Shown: positions 1 through 10,645, numbered from the stretch's first letter. The stretch is 64,000 nt of DNA from Gnetum montanum (GCA_015680685.1 MNCI01014407.1:885206-949205), one strand, 5' to 3'. Translations and numbers: made by a program. Notes: a model not told the origin generated them from the sequence alone.

Positions 1-1135
1 TGCTAATTTCTGGTTCTAAGGACCGGTACCAGCTTTCTGCTTCTTTAATGAGTGTCCTTGGGAACAACTTGAGTTTCTGCCACTCATTGTCTATGTTCTG
101 CAAGGCACAGGCATCGTGGAATGCCTGTAGATGATGTTGAGGATCAGCGTTGTATCCCCCTTCAAAACGTGGGATATTATTTATATCCAAACGCTTGATC
201 CTACTGTCTTTCAAATGCCTTGTGGGAATCCTAACTGCCTCTCTAATGTCAAGCATACTTCGGGTTGCGAATAGGGGTTCGTCATGATCATCTCTTTCAT
301 GACGTCTGTGATGTCTACGTTGTGGTTCCCTATTCTCCCTACGTCCTTGCCCTTGTCCTAACTCCTCTCGACCTTCTTGTCGAGGCATTTCATCTCGTTT
401 ACCTTTACTCTCCGCGTTATGCTCATGGTGGCTGCGCCCAGATGTGGAAGGAGAGGGTGAATGATGTGATGAAGGGGAAGAAGAAGGGGATCCATCACCA
501 TGGTGATGTTTCTTGCCTTCTCTTCGGCTGCTTCGGCCCCGATCGTTGTGACGATCAACGAGTCCGTCATTAGTGCGAGTGATTGTTCCTGCCGTGAACA
601 GCTGGTGCTCACGGGGATCAGAGCCTGGAATATGTATCGTTGATCTAAGGCCCTGATGCCTAACCTCTTCACCAGAGTGAGGAGGAGGAACATCATTTTC
701 TAAGAAACCCGTTGTGAGGGGTTCCTCGTCTCCTATTTCACTAATGACGTGGGAAACCTTGCCCTTCAGAAGTGAATGTTGGCTCTCCTGCCTTGCATCC
801 CGAATACGTTGGGCTTTTGTGGGTTGATAATCCCTCAGAGTGTAATCATCCGCAACGTATTCAGTAATCAGCTCTTGCATGCCATACCGTACCAAGGCAC
901 GGAAAAGCATGTTGGAAGCAGAGCGATCTGGGGGTAACACGATGTTACCTTGCATGTCTCTCCACCGCAGTTGCTCATCTTGATGGAAAACAAAGGTAAA
1001 ATCCGGCACATACTCATCGGGATGAGTATATGTGACCTTAGATTGTTGAGGACATGGTTGATCTCGGTTATGCGTATGATGCTGACTTTCTCCTGTATTG
1101 TCCTTAGGTGAGTTGATTTCGTGAGAAGAAGCCAT
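1..1135 (-). CDS. Gag polyprotein, N-terminal 378 residues (open at window edge)
   Basis: The frame starts at ATG 1135-1133, 128 bases inside the primer site, and has no stop codon down to base 2. I followed every codon. It forms the structural particle of the retrotransposon in the cytoplasm. The first ~100 residues contain a HPDEYVPDF stretch also present in decayed form in element F. Residues ~170-290 are very rich in Arg, His, Ser and Pro. From about residue 315 the conserved retrotransposon gag domain begins (IPRFEGGYNADPQHHLQAF, then WYRSLEPE). The homologous copies in B and F are broken by stops and frameshifts, so this one is notably intact. The zinc knuckle and pol would lie left of the window. 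Confidence 0.85.
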   Translation of the reverse strand, partial: MASSHEINSPKDNTGESQHHTHNRDQPCPQQSKVTYTHPDEYVPDFTFVFHQDEQLRWRDMQGNIVLPPDRSASNMLFRALVRYGMQELITEYVADDYTLRDYQPTKAQRIRDARQESQHSLLKGKVSHVISEIGDEEPLTTGFLENDVPPPHSGEEVRHQGLRSTIHIPGSDPREHQLFTAGTITRTNDGLVDRHNDRGRSSRREGKKHHHGDGSPSSSPSSHHSPSPSTSGRSHHEHNAESKGKRDEMPRQEGREELGQGQGRRENREPQRRHHRRHERDDHDEPLFATRSMLDIREAVRIPTRHLKDSRIKRLDINNIPRFEGGYNADPQHHLQAFHDACALQNIDNEWQKLKLFPRTLIKEAESWYRSLEPEIS

Positions 1136-1262
1136 TTCTATTGGTGTGCTAATTTCACCGTTATTTATTGTTCTTGATTAACTGATTAACCCTAAGGTTC
1201 GTTTTAAGCTCACAACGATGTGAGTGATATCCCTTATGTTAAATTGGCGAAAAAACACTTAG

Positions 1263-1280
1263 TCCCCGGCAACGGCGCCA
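1263..1280 (-). other. Primer-binding site of element A
   Basis: On the minus strand the sequence is TGGCGCCGTTGCCGGGGA, one base after the LTR end. It matches the primer site common in Athila-type plant elements, usually assigned to the 3' end of tRNA-Asp (from memory, not searched). It fixes the strand and the 5' LTR of element A. Confidence 0.88.
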
Positions 1281-1708
1281 ATGATGAGTGGCGAGGTACC
1301 CCTACACTCCACCATACGAATACGAGCGTACACGCGCGATCCGGTCGAACTCCGCAGACTAAATGCCTTAACGCCACAAGAAACACTTGGGGTTAATCGT
1401 TCGTTGTCTTCCCAGGCTTGCTTGTATGTGTCACGGTGTATGGTTAAGCAAGTCTGAGGTATGTGATTTTTTTGGTATTTTCGGCTTATCTTCTATGCTA
1501 CCAGGAGAAAGGGTTGAGAAAACTAAACTAACTCTAACTAAGATCTAAGTCTAAATTAACTAGCGTCAGCATCCGTTCCCACTTGCCGGACACACCCTGA
1601 ACTATGCAACTGCAGCTTACCAAACGCTAATCGTTACTGGGATCGCCACACGTAACGCAAGTGCTCGAAGTGGTCGTACTGAGGCACCTATTTAGCCTAC
1701 GTGTGATA

Positions 1709-1995
1709 AGCAGCCGATTCCTTAGCCAGCCGTACACACCCGTGGGTGCTCGTAACTAAGTCGTACTTATCACACGATCTAGCCTAGCAATGAGCAGCCG
1801 ATTCCTCAACTAGCCGTACACATCAGACCCGGGAGTTACCAAGCGCAGAATCCTGGAATACGCTACTGGGTTACCAAGCATCCAATGCTCGTAATTGAGT
1901 CGTACTCATGCATTGCGTCAAGCAGCCGATTCCTTGACTAGCCGTACACGTCCGTAGACGCTCGTAATCAAGTCGTACTTGAACGCACTAGGAAA
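1709..1995 (-). repeat. Three degenerate internal repeats in LTR A
   Basis: AGCAGCCGATTCCT recurs at about 1709, 1793 and 1921, each time followed by an AGCCGTACAC block and a GCTCGTAA...AAGTCGTACT block. The units are therefore roughly 85-125 bp and imperfect. The same array is present in the solo LTR at 47535-48579 but not in the LTRs of B, C or F, so it marks the A subfamily. Confidence 0.7.
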
Positions 1996-2251
1996 GCAGG
2001 AAATAAAGCAATAAATGAAACCATGTGCTGCAAGGTTTATCCAAACAAGTTCGTCTTTATTGCCGTACACAACTTGGGTTCAGGTTACAAGCTGCTCGAA
2101 TAAAGAGCCGTTCACTCTAGGACTCCTACTGCGAGCACATGGGGAAAAATTCTAACTCTGGAGTGATCAATCTGCCAGAGCTTCGCTACACTAGCCAGGA
2201 TTGGGAAATGAAGGGAGTGCCGCCTCTTATTTATAGAAATGGCGGTGAGAC

Positions 2252-2326
2252 GCGATATCGCGTACGCGATATCGCAGGAGAAGACGCGATATCGCGTCGG
2301 CCGCGATATCGCATACGCGATATCGC
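2252..2326. promoter_or_regulatory. Five-copy GCGATATCGC palindrome cluster in U3 of LTR A
   Basis: Perfect 10-bp palindromes lie at 2252-2261, 2266-2275, 2286-2295, 2303-2312 and 2317-2326, with start-to-start spacings of 14, 20, 17 and 14 bp. Each contains two CpG sites. The cluster sits between the LTR tip and the minus-strand TATA box (2228-2235), the usual place for U3 enhancer or silencer elements. A regulatory role is inference; the motif and spacing are directly visible. Confidence 0.75.
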
Positions 2327-2352
2327 GGCCTAGTGTAAGTCGCGTCTCATCA

Positions 2353-2856
2353 CTCTGGTTTATAAATATAGGGCTTGGGCTCACAATTTTGATATAGTTT
2401 TCCAATTAGAGTAGTGAAGCTCTTGTAGTTTATTTTCTCTAGAGTTAGAATATTCCCAGTGCATGCCCATAGAGTGATGTTTGTAATCATATGGCACCTT
2501 TGTTGAAGTGTGACATATTTGGACACATTACATGACTAGCGATAAAGATCAAGATTACTCCCATCATTGTAGCACACACTTAGATTATTATTGCTTTTAA
2601 TAGTTAATTATTTACTATTTTCTTTAGTTAATTATTTCCATTTATTGTTATTTACAATTCCTATTATTAAGCAAAATGTGTACACCTTAATCACAAGCGT
2701 TTAAGTGAAAGTGCTTAGTAACCCAGAAGTGTATTGTTTGGTACATCCAATGACATATGCTTGGCCATTCCAGAAGTAGTCTCATGAAGTCCAAGACATA
2801 TATGGACGATTAAGGATGGATGCTCCTCCCACATAGGCTAGTGAGATTTTACTTTC
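2353..2856 (+). repeat. Left part of older LTR D, interrupted by elements A and C
   Basis: It begins beside a TATAAATATA box (about 2360) and follows the same order of blocks as the 5' LTR of element C: a TGTGACAT-TTGGACA block, an AATAAAGATCAAGATTAC block and a CCAGAAGTAGTC block. It runs up to the CTTTC target site of element C. The U3 tip with palindromes is not present here, because element A entered upstream. The right part resumes at 11465. Confidence 0.75.
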
Positions 2857-3688
2857 TGATGGGACGCGATATCGCATGGGCCGTGATATTGTGTCCACCG
2901 CGATATTGCATCCCCCGCGATATCGCGTACGCAATATCGTAGTCCACCGCAATGTCTATAAATAAAAAGAAACTCTTCCTTGTTTCACAACATAGGTTAT
3001 ATTGTAGCGAAAATTAGGTATTTTGATCCCTCCAAAGATAGATTATTTTCCAGTGTCTACCTGTAGTGTGGTGAATGCAATTGTACGGCATCCTTTATTT
3101 GAGTGTGACATACTTGGACATGCACATGATCGGCAATAAAGATCGAGATTACTTCATCATTGCAGCATTTACTTTATTTATTTATTTATTTAATTGCTAT
3201 TTACTACTTTCCTAATTAGTCTCTCTCACCTTTATCTCCTAGTAACACAGAATGAGTACAACTTGATTACGAGCATTTAAGTGTGACTACTTGGTAACCC
3301 AGTCGCATACCTAGGATCTGCGCTTGGTAATCCCAGTGGTAGTCATGCACGAAGTCCAAGATATGTATGGATGATTAAGGAATAGATACTCATCACACTT
3401 AGGCTAGATTAGATTCTCTTACCCTCTCTCTCCTAGATTAGTTAATTTAATATTACTTTCCACTACCTTCAGGAGTAGCATTAGATTAGGAAACCCATCA
3501 TACACCTCCATCTGGACTAAACCATACGTGACAAATATAATACTAGTCCAGGTGGGAAGATAGTGAACTACGACCTAAGGCTAATTGTCTAGGTGCCACA
3601 ACTAGTCTGTCTTCGGAGTTCGACCAGAGCACACGTGAAAACACTCGTATTCGTATGGTTGAGTGTAGGGGTACCTCGTCATTCATCA
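2857..3688 (+). repeat. 5' LTR of element C (832 bp)
   Basis: The LTR starts TGATGGG and ends TTCATCA, a mutated CTCATCA. The U3 has decayed palindromes: two intact GCGATATCGC plus forms such as GTGATATTGT and GCAATATCGT. A TATAAATA box follows at about 2954. It differs from the 3' LTR mostly by transitions in U3, with much closer agreement in R/U5, so the element is older than A. Confidence 0.88.
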
Positions 3689-3689
3689 T

Positions 3690-3707
3690 TGGTGTTGTTG
3701 CCGGGGA
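3690..3707 (+). other. Primer-binding site of element C (degenerate)
   Basis: The sequence TGGTGTTGTTGCCGGGGA lies one base after the LTR end. It differs from the element A site by three C-to-T changes, which fits decay by deamination. It fixes the plus orientation of element C. Confidence 0.8.
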
Positions 3708-3983
3708 TGGTGCTAGTTATGTAGATTAGTTATATCATACAAGGTTGTTGTATAGAACTTAACGATATATCTCTTAGAAAGAAGTAATTAAAAAAAAGTC
3801 ACATCTAAATTCACACACAATTTCACAACAATTCCTCTCCTACAAGAACACGATAATGCCACACTTAGTGAGGAAGTTCATTGGAGAACCAACAAACTAT
3901 ATGACGATGAAGATTGGAGTATACAACCTAAAGTGGAAGTTTCTTATAAACATGAATAGAAACAACATCATCACAACGCATGA

Positions 3984-5759
3984 AAGTATAACTTACCCGA
4001 TGACGATGAACCCCCACTAGCCACTACAAGTTTAACGCAATTACAAGAGGTTATTCGAATCTCACGTAGGCATCGTAAAGAGAGCCGTCTACCCAGGCTT
4101 GAGTTAAGCAACTTTCCTACTTTTTTAGGAGGCTATGACTTAAATCTGCATCAACATTTACAAGCCTTCTATGATGCCTACACATGGAACAACATTGACA
4201 ACGGGTGGTAAAAACTTAAGCTCTTTCCTATGACACTCATTGACCAAGCAAAAGTATGGTATAGATTGTTAAAACCAAATTCAATACGGCATTGGTCAAC
4301 AATGGTAGAAGTGTTTAATGAAAAATATCAAACCTACACAAGAATTTCAGCCTTGAGGAAACAAATCCAAGAGTGGAAGCAAGTAAAACATGAACCCTTT
4401 GACATGGCCTTAGAAAGATACTATGCACTGTTAAACAACTGTCCAGGCCATGGGTTTTCCGAGGAAAGGCTAATTTACCATATCATTGATGGGCTATGTA
4501 ATGAAATAAGAGAGACCTTAGGAATGTATGCCCAAGGTCAACTATACGAACTACGAACCCATCAAATCCAAGGGCTTATTAAGTGGGTAGCAAAAGAAGA
4601 AGGAGAATTGGCTAGATGGGAGAGTGTTGAAAAACATCAACGGGACCTAAATCTCAACTTAACAAAGATCCATGATCATAAAAAGGAGAAATCACCCAAT
4701 CTCAAGGTGGAAACATCATCTTTGCCAATACAACAAACACTAGAAGAAGCCAAGGCAAAGATCAATAAGATGTTGGAATGGACGTATCAAAAGTGTGAAG
4801 AATTTATCAACATCATTGGAGATAGAGTTTTGACAACCCAAGAAGCAGGAAAAAATAATAGAAAATCGGAAAGAAGGGATAAAGAAAATAGAAGCTCAAT
4901 TGCCAATCATACATATGAATGTAATATATGCCTGTACGATCACCCCAAGGGCCAATGCCCAATCTTGTCACATTTACATGAGCATTGGGGAAACACGTTA
5001 CATCTAGAGTTCGTACAAAGATACTGTGTTTGATCACAGTGGCAACAATCCCAGTCATGGGGGAGACTACCATTAGACTGGAGACACCCTTCATACCATT
5101 CGAACCCAAACGCTTATCTTGTTCAACATCTTGTTTGTCCAACTTGGCCAACACACTTTATCTCACCACAGTACCATTCTCCACAATACTATCAACCCAT
5201 ACCTCCAACACAACCACCACCTTGTGTACCTTATACTTCTCCTCATTTTCAACATTCTCATCTTTTCCCTCCTTCCACATCGCCACCAATTGTTCCTAAG
5301 GTGTCTGCACCACCACAACAACCTTTGATCGTCACTTGTGCTAATAGTACTAACAACAGTGTAAAGCCTCCTCAACATCAAAAGCATCCTTTCTTTAAAC
5401 ACAGCCGTAAGAAGGGACAACACAATTTCGAGGCCACTGCATCTTCCAACCCAGCACAAGTCCCACACTGTGGTGCACCCTTACCTTCGAACCCAACGCC
5501 TCATGTAACGTCATCAGGGCCATCTAACGATCATGAACACAACCATGGAGGACATCCCAATGCTTACATACCATCTAACAGTCACAAACATCATAGTGGG
5601 TCAACTCAGTATCTAGGAACTACATCATATAAAGTGCCCCACTATGCTCATTACAATCAAGTGTGTGAACCCCGATCGGGTAAGTATGGCCAAGTCCCAA
5701 TACTTCCAATATGCAAGGATCCTCATCTTCCATTTATTAATCCTTGCCATCCTCAATGA
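3984..5759 (+). pseudogene. gag of element C, interrupted by stop codons
   Basis: A single reading frame can be followed from about 3984 to the stop before 5760. It is broken by TAA at 4208-4210 and TGA at 5031-5033, and the true start is unclear. It encodes a retrotransposon capsid: FLGGYDLNLHQHLQAF (about 4125-4175), W-Y-R-L-L-K-P and ISALRKQIQEWKQ. It then has a CNICLYDHPKGQCP zinc-knuckle-like motif (about 4918-4960) and a Pro/His/Gln-rich tail (5090-5759). It is clearly diverged from the gag of A, B and F, so C belongs to a separate family that shares LTR ends with them. Confidence 0.78.
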
Positions 5760-7190
5760 TTTAGTTATGGGGGATATCCCCCATTTCCATAACAAGCAGG
5801 ATTGATAAATATTTTTCATTTTCTTTAATTTTTCAATCTTTGTTTTCCAGTTTTTCATTTTTCAACTTCTTGTTTTATCTTTTTTTATATTTTGTCTTTT
5901 TTTTGTTTTTGTCTTTTTATGTTTTTTTTTTTGTAAGTAATCTCATCTACGAATAAAACACTCATGTGGATCATTGGTTGAGGTGTGTTCTATGTCATTA
6001 AGTCTCAAGTGAGCAATTATTTGAATAGTGAGCCCATTCCACCCACTCATCCACTCTACAAATAAGAGGTTCTATTCGAGGGTACAGTGATATTCTTGAT
6101 ATTTTTAAAACTTAAAATTAATTTTGTGTTCATTGTACCTAGAATGAAGAAGGATGGACCAAGAGGGAATGATTAGGGTGTGACATCAAGGGGACTTGCG
6201 GATTCTCTTTGATGACATCTGTGGATGTTATCATGCAACGTCATTGTACTAAGATCCTTGTAGATCTAACGAAAATGGGAGTAAGAGTAATCAAAAGCCA
6301 CTCAAAAATCAAATGCTGTTCTAGGGGGTCCCACTGGAAAGACATGCACCCATGCTTGAAGGTTGGTGACTTCTCTGGATTTAGTAAAGTGAAAAAAGAA
6401 AAAAAGAAGAGAGACAATAAAGTGCCACAAAAGAAAAAAAATCACTCCTCCCTTGAATAAAACACCAAGTGATCGTACACCTTGTTGTTATGGTACTCTC
6501 ATAGTTACTCATCATGGCTTGAAACAATGCGATGTCACTGATTAGAGGAATGGACTTGGTCCTGATCTTGGAATGATGGGTTAATGACACCTTAATCATG
6601 CTTAACATGCAGGATTCACTGTATTCTGGGTCAGTTACCTCATGTCCCAATCTCTACGATCCCTTTCTATAGTTTGTCTCATCTCACTATTTGTGTAGTT
6701 GTAGCTCATGTCCCATATAGCATAGAATTTTCATCTCATTCCGGTGATATTTACATGTGTGTGTTTCGTAGAGATAGTGCGGATTACATCTAACCCTTCT
6801 AGTGCCCACAGACACTTTAAGTGTGGTTACACAAGGGCAATATAGGTTGGAACCTGCTTTGGGGAGGATCCACTTGTGTAATCTTTGTAATCTTCACTTA
6901 TGACATTGCTCACACACACCATTTCTTACCCTCAGCATAATTTTTACATGATTTCCTTTCCCTACTATTATCCCTCTGAATTTTAACGTTCCAATGTACC
7001 ATTACATACCCTTTTTCTTGCCACCCAAGGTTTTATTGATAAAATCCACACCATTATCGTTAATTGTGCTTTTTGAATTAATCGAATTACCCTAGAACCC
7101 TTGATAATAGCCAATGTCCTCAAATTCCAATGTTAATTTTAAGAAAATCATTTCAAAAGTCAGTATTTTCATGGTGTCTCACATCACTAG
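5760..7190 (+). other. Non-coding block of element C resembling the 3' region of element F
   Basis: No credible gene is seen. Landmarks match the 3' untranslated region of F (33850-35300) in the same order: a stretch ending at a GGGGGATATCCCCC palindrome, a block near 6150-6200 like 34330-34370, and a TTGGGGAGGATCCACT block near 6855 like 35055. Pol appears to have been lost from between gag and this block. Confidence 0.5.
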
Positions 7191-7194
7191 GGAC

Positions 7195-7290
7195 GAGCGC
7201 GATGTATCGTACGCTATATTGCGTCCCCGTCACCTATAAATAGGTAACCCCCCCCCCCCCTTTGCAACAGTTAGTGTCATTTTGTCATTC
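7195..7290 (+). promoter_or_regulatory. Internal U3/promoter-like block inside element C
   Basis: GCGCGATGTATCGTACG and GCTATATTGCGTCC (7197-7225) resemble decayed copies of the LTR palindrome. They are followed by CCTATAAATAG (about 7233-7243), a run of 13 C (7248-7260) and TTTGCAACAG. This order (CpG palindromes, then TATAAATA about 20-40 bp later) is that of the LTR U3, but no complete LTR surrounds it. It lies about 500-700 bp upstream of the second ORF and could drive it (inference). Confidence 0.45.
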
Positions 7291-7814
7291 ACACATGGGG
7301 AGTTTTTGAAATTTTTCTCTGCGACTTGCGATTGTGTGACCCTTTCTTTTCTCTCTCTATATCACTCGCTAGTACTCCAATTTTTATTCCATTTGAACCT
7401 GCTTGAACCCGGAGTGTTCAGTTTAGTCGTGGGGGAGGGACACTTGCCGAAAAGTGCCTAACTTTTTTGAAATTTATCATCGTCCAAAGGACATCAACTA
7501 GGGTAATTAACTATAACACTTAGAATAATTGTGCCTAAAAATCATTTAATCCCTAGGTATACCGGGAAACTAAAATGGAAAAAACCTAAGTCATAGGACT
7601 CATTATTACAAACTTTCGAGCACTATCACACGTGATAACATAAGATCATTAATTAAGGCAAGCAGTAAGGTATAACTTAACTTCAAAAACAACCTTACTA
7701 ACGCTTGGCCCGTGTGATTGTAGATGGCCTTGAAACATGGACAATAGGAGGGTCCTACCTAAGGTGGAAGCAAACAAGCTTGGAGAGGTGGAAGATAAAG
7801 ACTTTCCAGACAAC

Positions 7815-8876
7815 ATGCAGAATAGGAGGAGCAATCATTCAGCATTCATCAAGACGAGCCTCCTACCGGATGATCCAGGCAGGCAGAAGGAGGAGCTGCT
7901 GTAGCGCCTGAACCAGGACAACAACTCACGTTGCCCCAAGATTGTGTTCAGACCATCCACGAGAAGTCCACATTCATTGTGGTGATTGTGGAATTGAACT
8001 TTGAATCATTTGCAGAGTTCACTCCTAAGGCCGTTAGGGATCACCTCAAAGGGTCTCCCTTTTGGCCCATCCTCTCTGAAAGCGGTGCCTGGTACCTAGG
8101 AGAAACGTACCAATTCTGGCACAATAGGGAGCAAGGCACCACTGTTAATATTTGTAGTGTAATAGTTGACTTCTCTAAGCAGAAAATTTCAGAAGTGTTA
8201 AACCTTCCGAATATAGGGCCCCAGGTTGCCCAATTATCCACCCATTTAGACCCCGATGTGCGAAAGGATTGGTTGGAGAAGGCTTATGGCAGAGATAAAG
8301 CATTTGGTGAACTGACGAAGGAAGATAGGGTTTACTTCAAAATCGAAACATATCACCTCTTCCCCACAAAGGACCTAAAAAGGAATATTGATGTATGCGA
8401 CTAGAGGATGTGTAGTGTTGATGGGAAAGGTTAACGCTAACCTACCCCATCTATATTTGACGAAGATTCTAAGGCAGTTTGAAGAACGAAAGACAGGGAA
8501 GATGGCACTACCTTTCCCCTATCTTATCAGAAAGCTTTGCCAACGTGCTGGTATTCGAGGATACACTAATGACGTCCTCCGAAAGTCCCAGACTACTTCA
8601 TATGCTAAATTACTAAAGGCGCCAACTTCAAGAAAAAGCACTGGCAAAGAGCTGGGACCAGAACAAGAAGAGGAACAGGTGGTTGGACCCATTCAACCTC
8701 CAGCTATGCGTCCCAGCCAACAACAAGAAGTAGGGCCTAGCATAGGCCAAGATCAGCCGCCACCACCGCAAGACTACAGACCATCGATGAGCCATCTTAG
8801 GGCCATTGCTGAGACGGTCAGTTGGGGAAGTCGTGATGATGCAAACCTCTTCCGCGTCATTGATGATGCTAGGTAG
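7815..8876 (+). pseudogene. Second ORF of element C: 'putative plant transposon protein'-like domain
   Basis: Coding similarity runs in shifting frames. It starts near ATG 7818, has TAG at about 7903 and a frameshift near 7960, then an open segment to 8403, another frameshift near 8390, and a final segment to TAG 8874-8876. The middle part has VIVDFSKQKISEVLNLPNI, and the next part has GKMALPFPYLIRKLCQRAGI. These match the pattern of the plant-specific 'putative plant transposon protein' domain (recognised from memory; a profile search would decide). Its function is unknown. A Pro/Gln-rich linker (about 8690-8790) follows. Confidence 0.5.
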
Positions 8877-8879
8877 CCT

Positions 8880-10480
8880 ACTATTTTGTTGGATCACACA
8901 AGGGGAGAAGTATCCATTCAAACAAGAGGAGGGGAAAGTAGATGGTCACAATAGATCTCTGGAAATGCGACATCTTTCTAGGTGCAATTAGAGACTGGTG
9001 AAGGGGCCACTATGGTGGTCATACAACACTAGAATGCTGCAGGAGCTACAGAAGTGGTCATAGACCACATCAAAGAATCCTTCAATGTACCTATTGTGCC
9101 ACTAGCAGATCTCTCAGGAACACGGGATGCTCAAAATTTGGCTGGAACGTTAATGACTCTTGCGGAACATGAGGATGTGTTTGATAGATTGCTTCAAACA
9201 GGGCAAGTAATGATGTCCCTGTTGACATCCCTCAGGATGTAACAGCAATTCAATCAGACCTCATTTCCACAAAGGGGAAGCTGGTCTTAACAGAAGTAAG
9301 GGCCGAGCATGCTGAAGCTGAAGTGCAAAAACTCCAAGAGTAGCTTGTGGCCTTACAAGCATGGGACCCTCTGCAATTTGTTCCTGCAGACCATCTAGAA
9401 AAATTTAGAACTGAGCAACTAACCAAATTAATAAAGGAGAATAAAAGGGTGGTGGATGAAAAGGAGAAGGCTATTTGGGATGCCTCCGCAGCACAGGCGC
9501 AAACTCATGCACATCTTAAGGTACTCAAAGCCTTATAGGAAGAAAACAAATATCTTGCAATTGACAACCTTCGGTTGACCACTGTAGAAAAGCAAAAAAA
9601 TGTTCTCGATGAACACTTTCATCAATTATGAGAACAATTCATCCAAGTCAACTGAGACATAAGTCGTTTAGCCAGAGAAAATTGAACCCTCTCGATGGAC
9701 GAGGTACGTGCCATTTGTCAAAAGTCAGCGATTGAGATAAGCGCATGGCAGAACGAGGCTAAATGACATGAGAAGCTGAAGGAGCACTTCCATGATCAGG
9801 TGGGGATGTATAATCCTAGAAAATGAGATCCATATGGCCAAGGCCCAAATCAACACTATCAGTGCTCAACACACTAATTGACGGGCCATATTGGACACAT
9901 ATGCCTTCGCCCACCAAGCGGAAGTTAAGAACTAGGACCTGCAGATTCAGGACTTAATAGAGTACATGGAGTTGAAAAATCTTAGATATGTCAATCTTGC
10001 CATGTTAACAGCAGGGCACCTGAGGTTAGAGCTCGAGTAGCAGGTAGCTTCCACCCACATCAAATACGAAGCAAAATTTGCAGAGCGCAAGAAGCTGGTA
10101 GAGAAATTGGATGTTGCAAATTCTAAACTTGAGGTGGTAAAAGCCAGCTACCCAGGACAGAAAGATGTTGCAACTAACTTGTCTCGATGGCTAGCAGACT
10201 TTCATGAATACAAGAACAAAGCCAGAGCCTATGAGGAGGAACGACGGGTGTTCGCGGCTTGGTATGTCAAGGCCAACTAGATGTTTTCGCAACTACCCTG
10301 TCTGTGGGAGGTGTCGACTCTGTCAAACATTGGAACATTAGCATGGACAACACAAGACCCTCAGACTAAAGAGGAGAAGCTCTAGGCCATACTTCAATGC
10401 CATCAAGCCTCAAAACCTAGGGCACAAGACAAAGGGAAGGCACCAATGGAGGAGCCACTACCACAAGGAACTACATGAGT
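8880..10480 (+). pseudogene. Coiled-coil tail of the element C second ORF, decayed
   Basis: Several frames (9054-9242, 9347-9538 and further fragments) carry charged heptad-like sequence rich in Glu, Lys, Gln and Leu, such as EQLTKLIKENKRVVDEKEKA. Frequent in-frame stops interrupt it up to about 10480. This looks like a long coiled-coil domain following the plant-transposon-protein domain, now non-functional. No enzyme motif is visible. Confidence 0.45.
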
Positions 10481-10645
10481 TCCAAATTTTTGTAGTTGTA
10501 GTATATTCTGTGTGTTGTGTCTTTATTTTTTTTTCTTCCCACACTACAGCATCGTCCCATTCCCTTTTTCCATCAATAATCCCATACCTATCCATTGTGT
10601 AATCATTGTAACTCGAGGATGAGTTTTTATTCAATCATGGGGGTA

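Larger units (their letters stand above)
1..2352 (-). mobile_element. Element A: Ty3/gypsy (Athila/Tat-like) retrotransposon, truncated by window edge
   Basis: Reading right to left there is a complete 5' LTR (2352 to 1282), a one-base spacer, a primer-binding site (1280-1263), a leader and an open gag frame that runs off the window at base 1. The LTR ends are TGATGAG and CTCATCA, a 7-bp inverted repeat. Gag is closely similar to the gag remnants of elements B and F in this window. The open gag frame and intact palindromes suggest a young insertion. It interrupts older LTR D; the right-hand target duplication should be ctctg (2353-2357), but the other copy lies outside the window. Pol is not visible, so lineage is inferred from gag, the primer site and the related elements. 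Confidence 0.88.
1282..2352 (-). repeat. 5' LTR of element A (1071 bp)
   Basis: The LTR is bounded by TGATGAG and CTCATCA. In its own orientation the U3 begins with a cluster of GCGATATCGC palindromes, then TATAAATA (2235-2228), then a long R/U5 with three degenerate internal repeats. It ends with the TATGGT-GGAGTGTAGGGGTACC type terminus shared by every LTR of this superfamily here. It is the closest relative of the solo LTR at 47535-48579. Confidence 0.9.

Noticed and set aside
265-573. Plus-strand open frame of 102 codons
   Set aside because: It lies antisense to the intact gag of element A, whose sequence matches the homologous gag copies.
1263-1280. tRNA-like 3' sequence TCCCCGGCAACGGCGCCA on the plus strand
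   Set aside because: There is no tRNA fold upstream; its position next to an LTR shows it is a primer-binding site read in reverse.
2252-2326. Regularly spaced short repeats that could be taken for a CRISPR-like array
   Set aside because: The unit is a 10-bp palindrome with 4-10 bp spacers, lies in an LTR of a plant retrotransposon and has no cas genes.
5031-5033. Single TGA in the gag frame of element C as a programmed readthrough stop
   Set aside because: Another premature stop (4208) and an unclear start show general decay, and plant Ty3 elements do not use readthrough at this point of gag.
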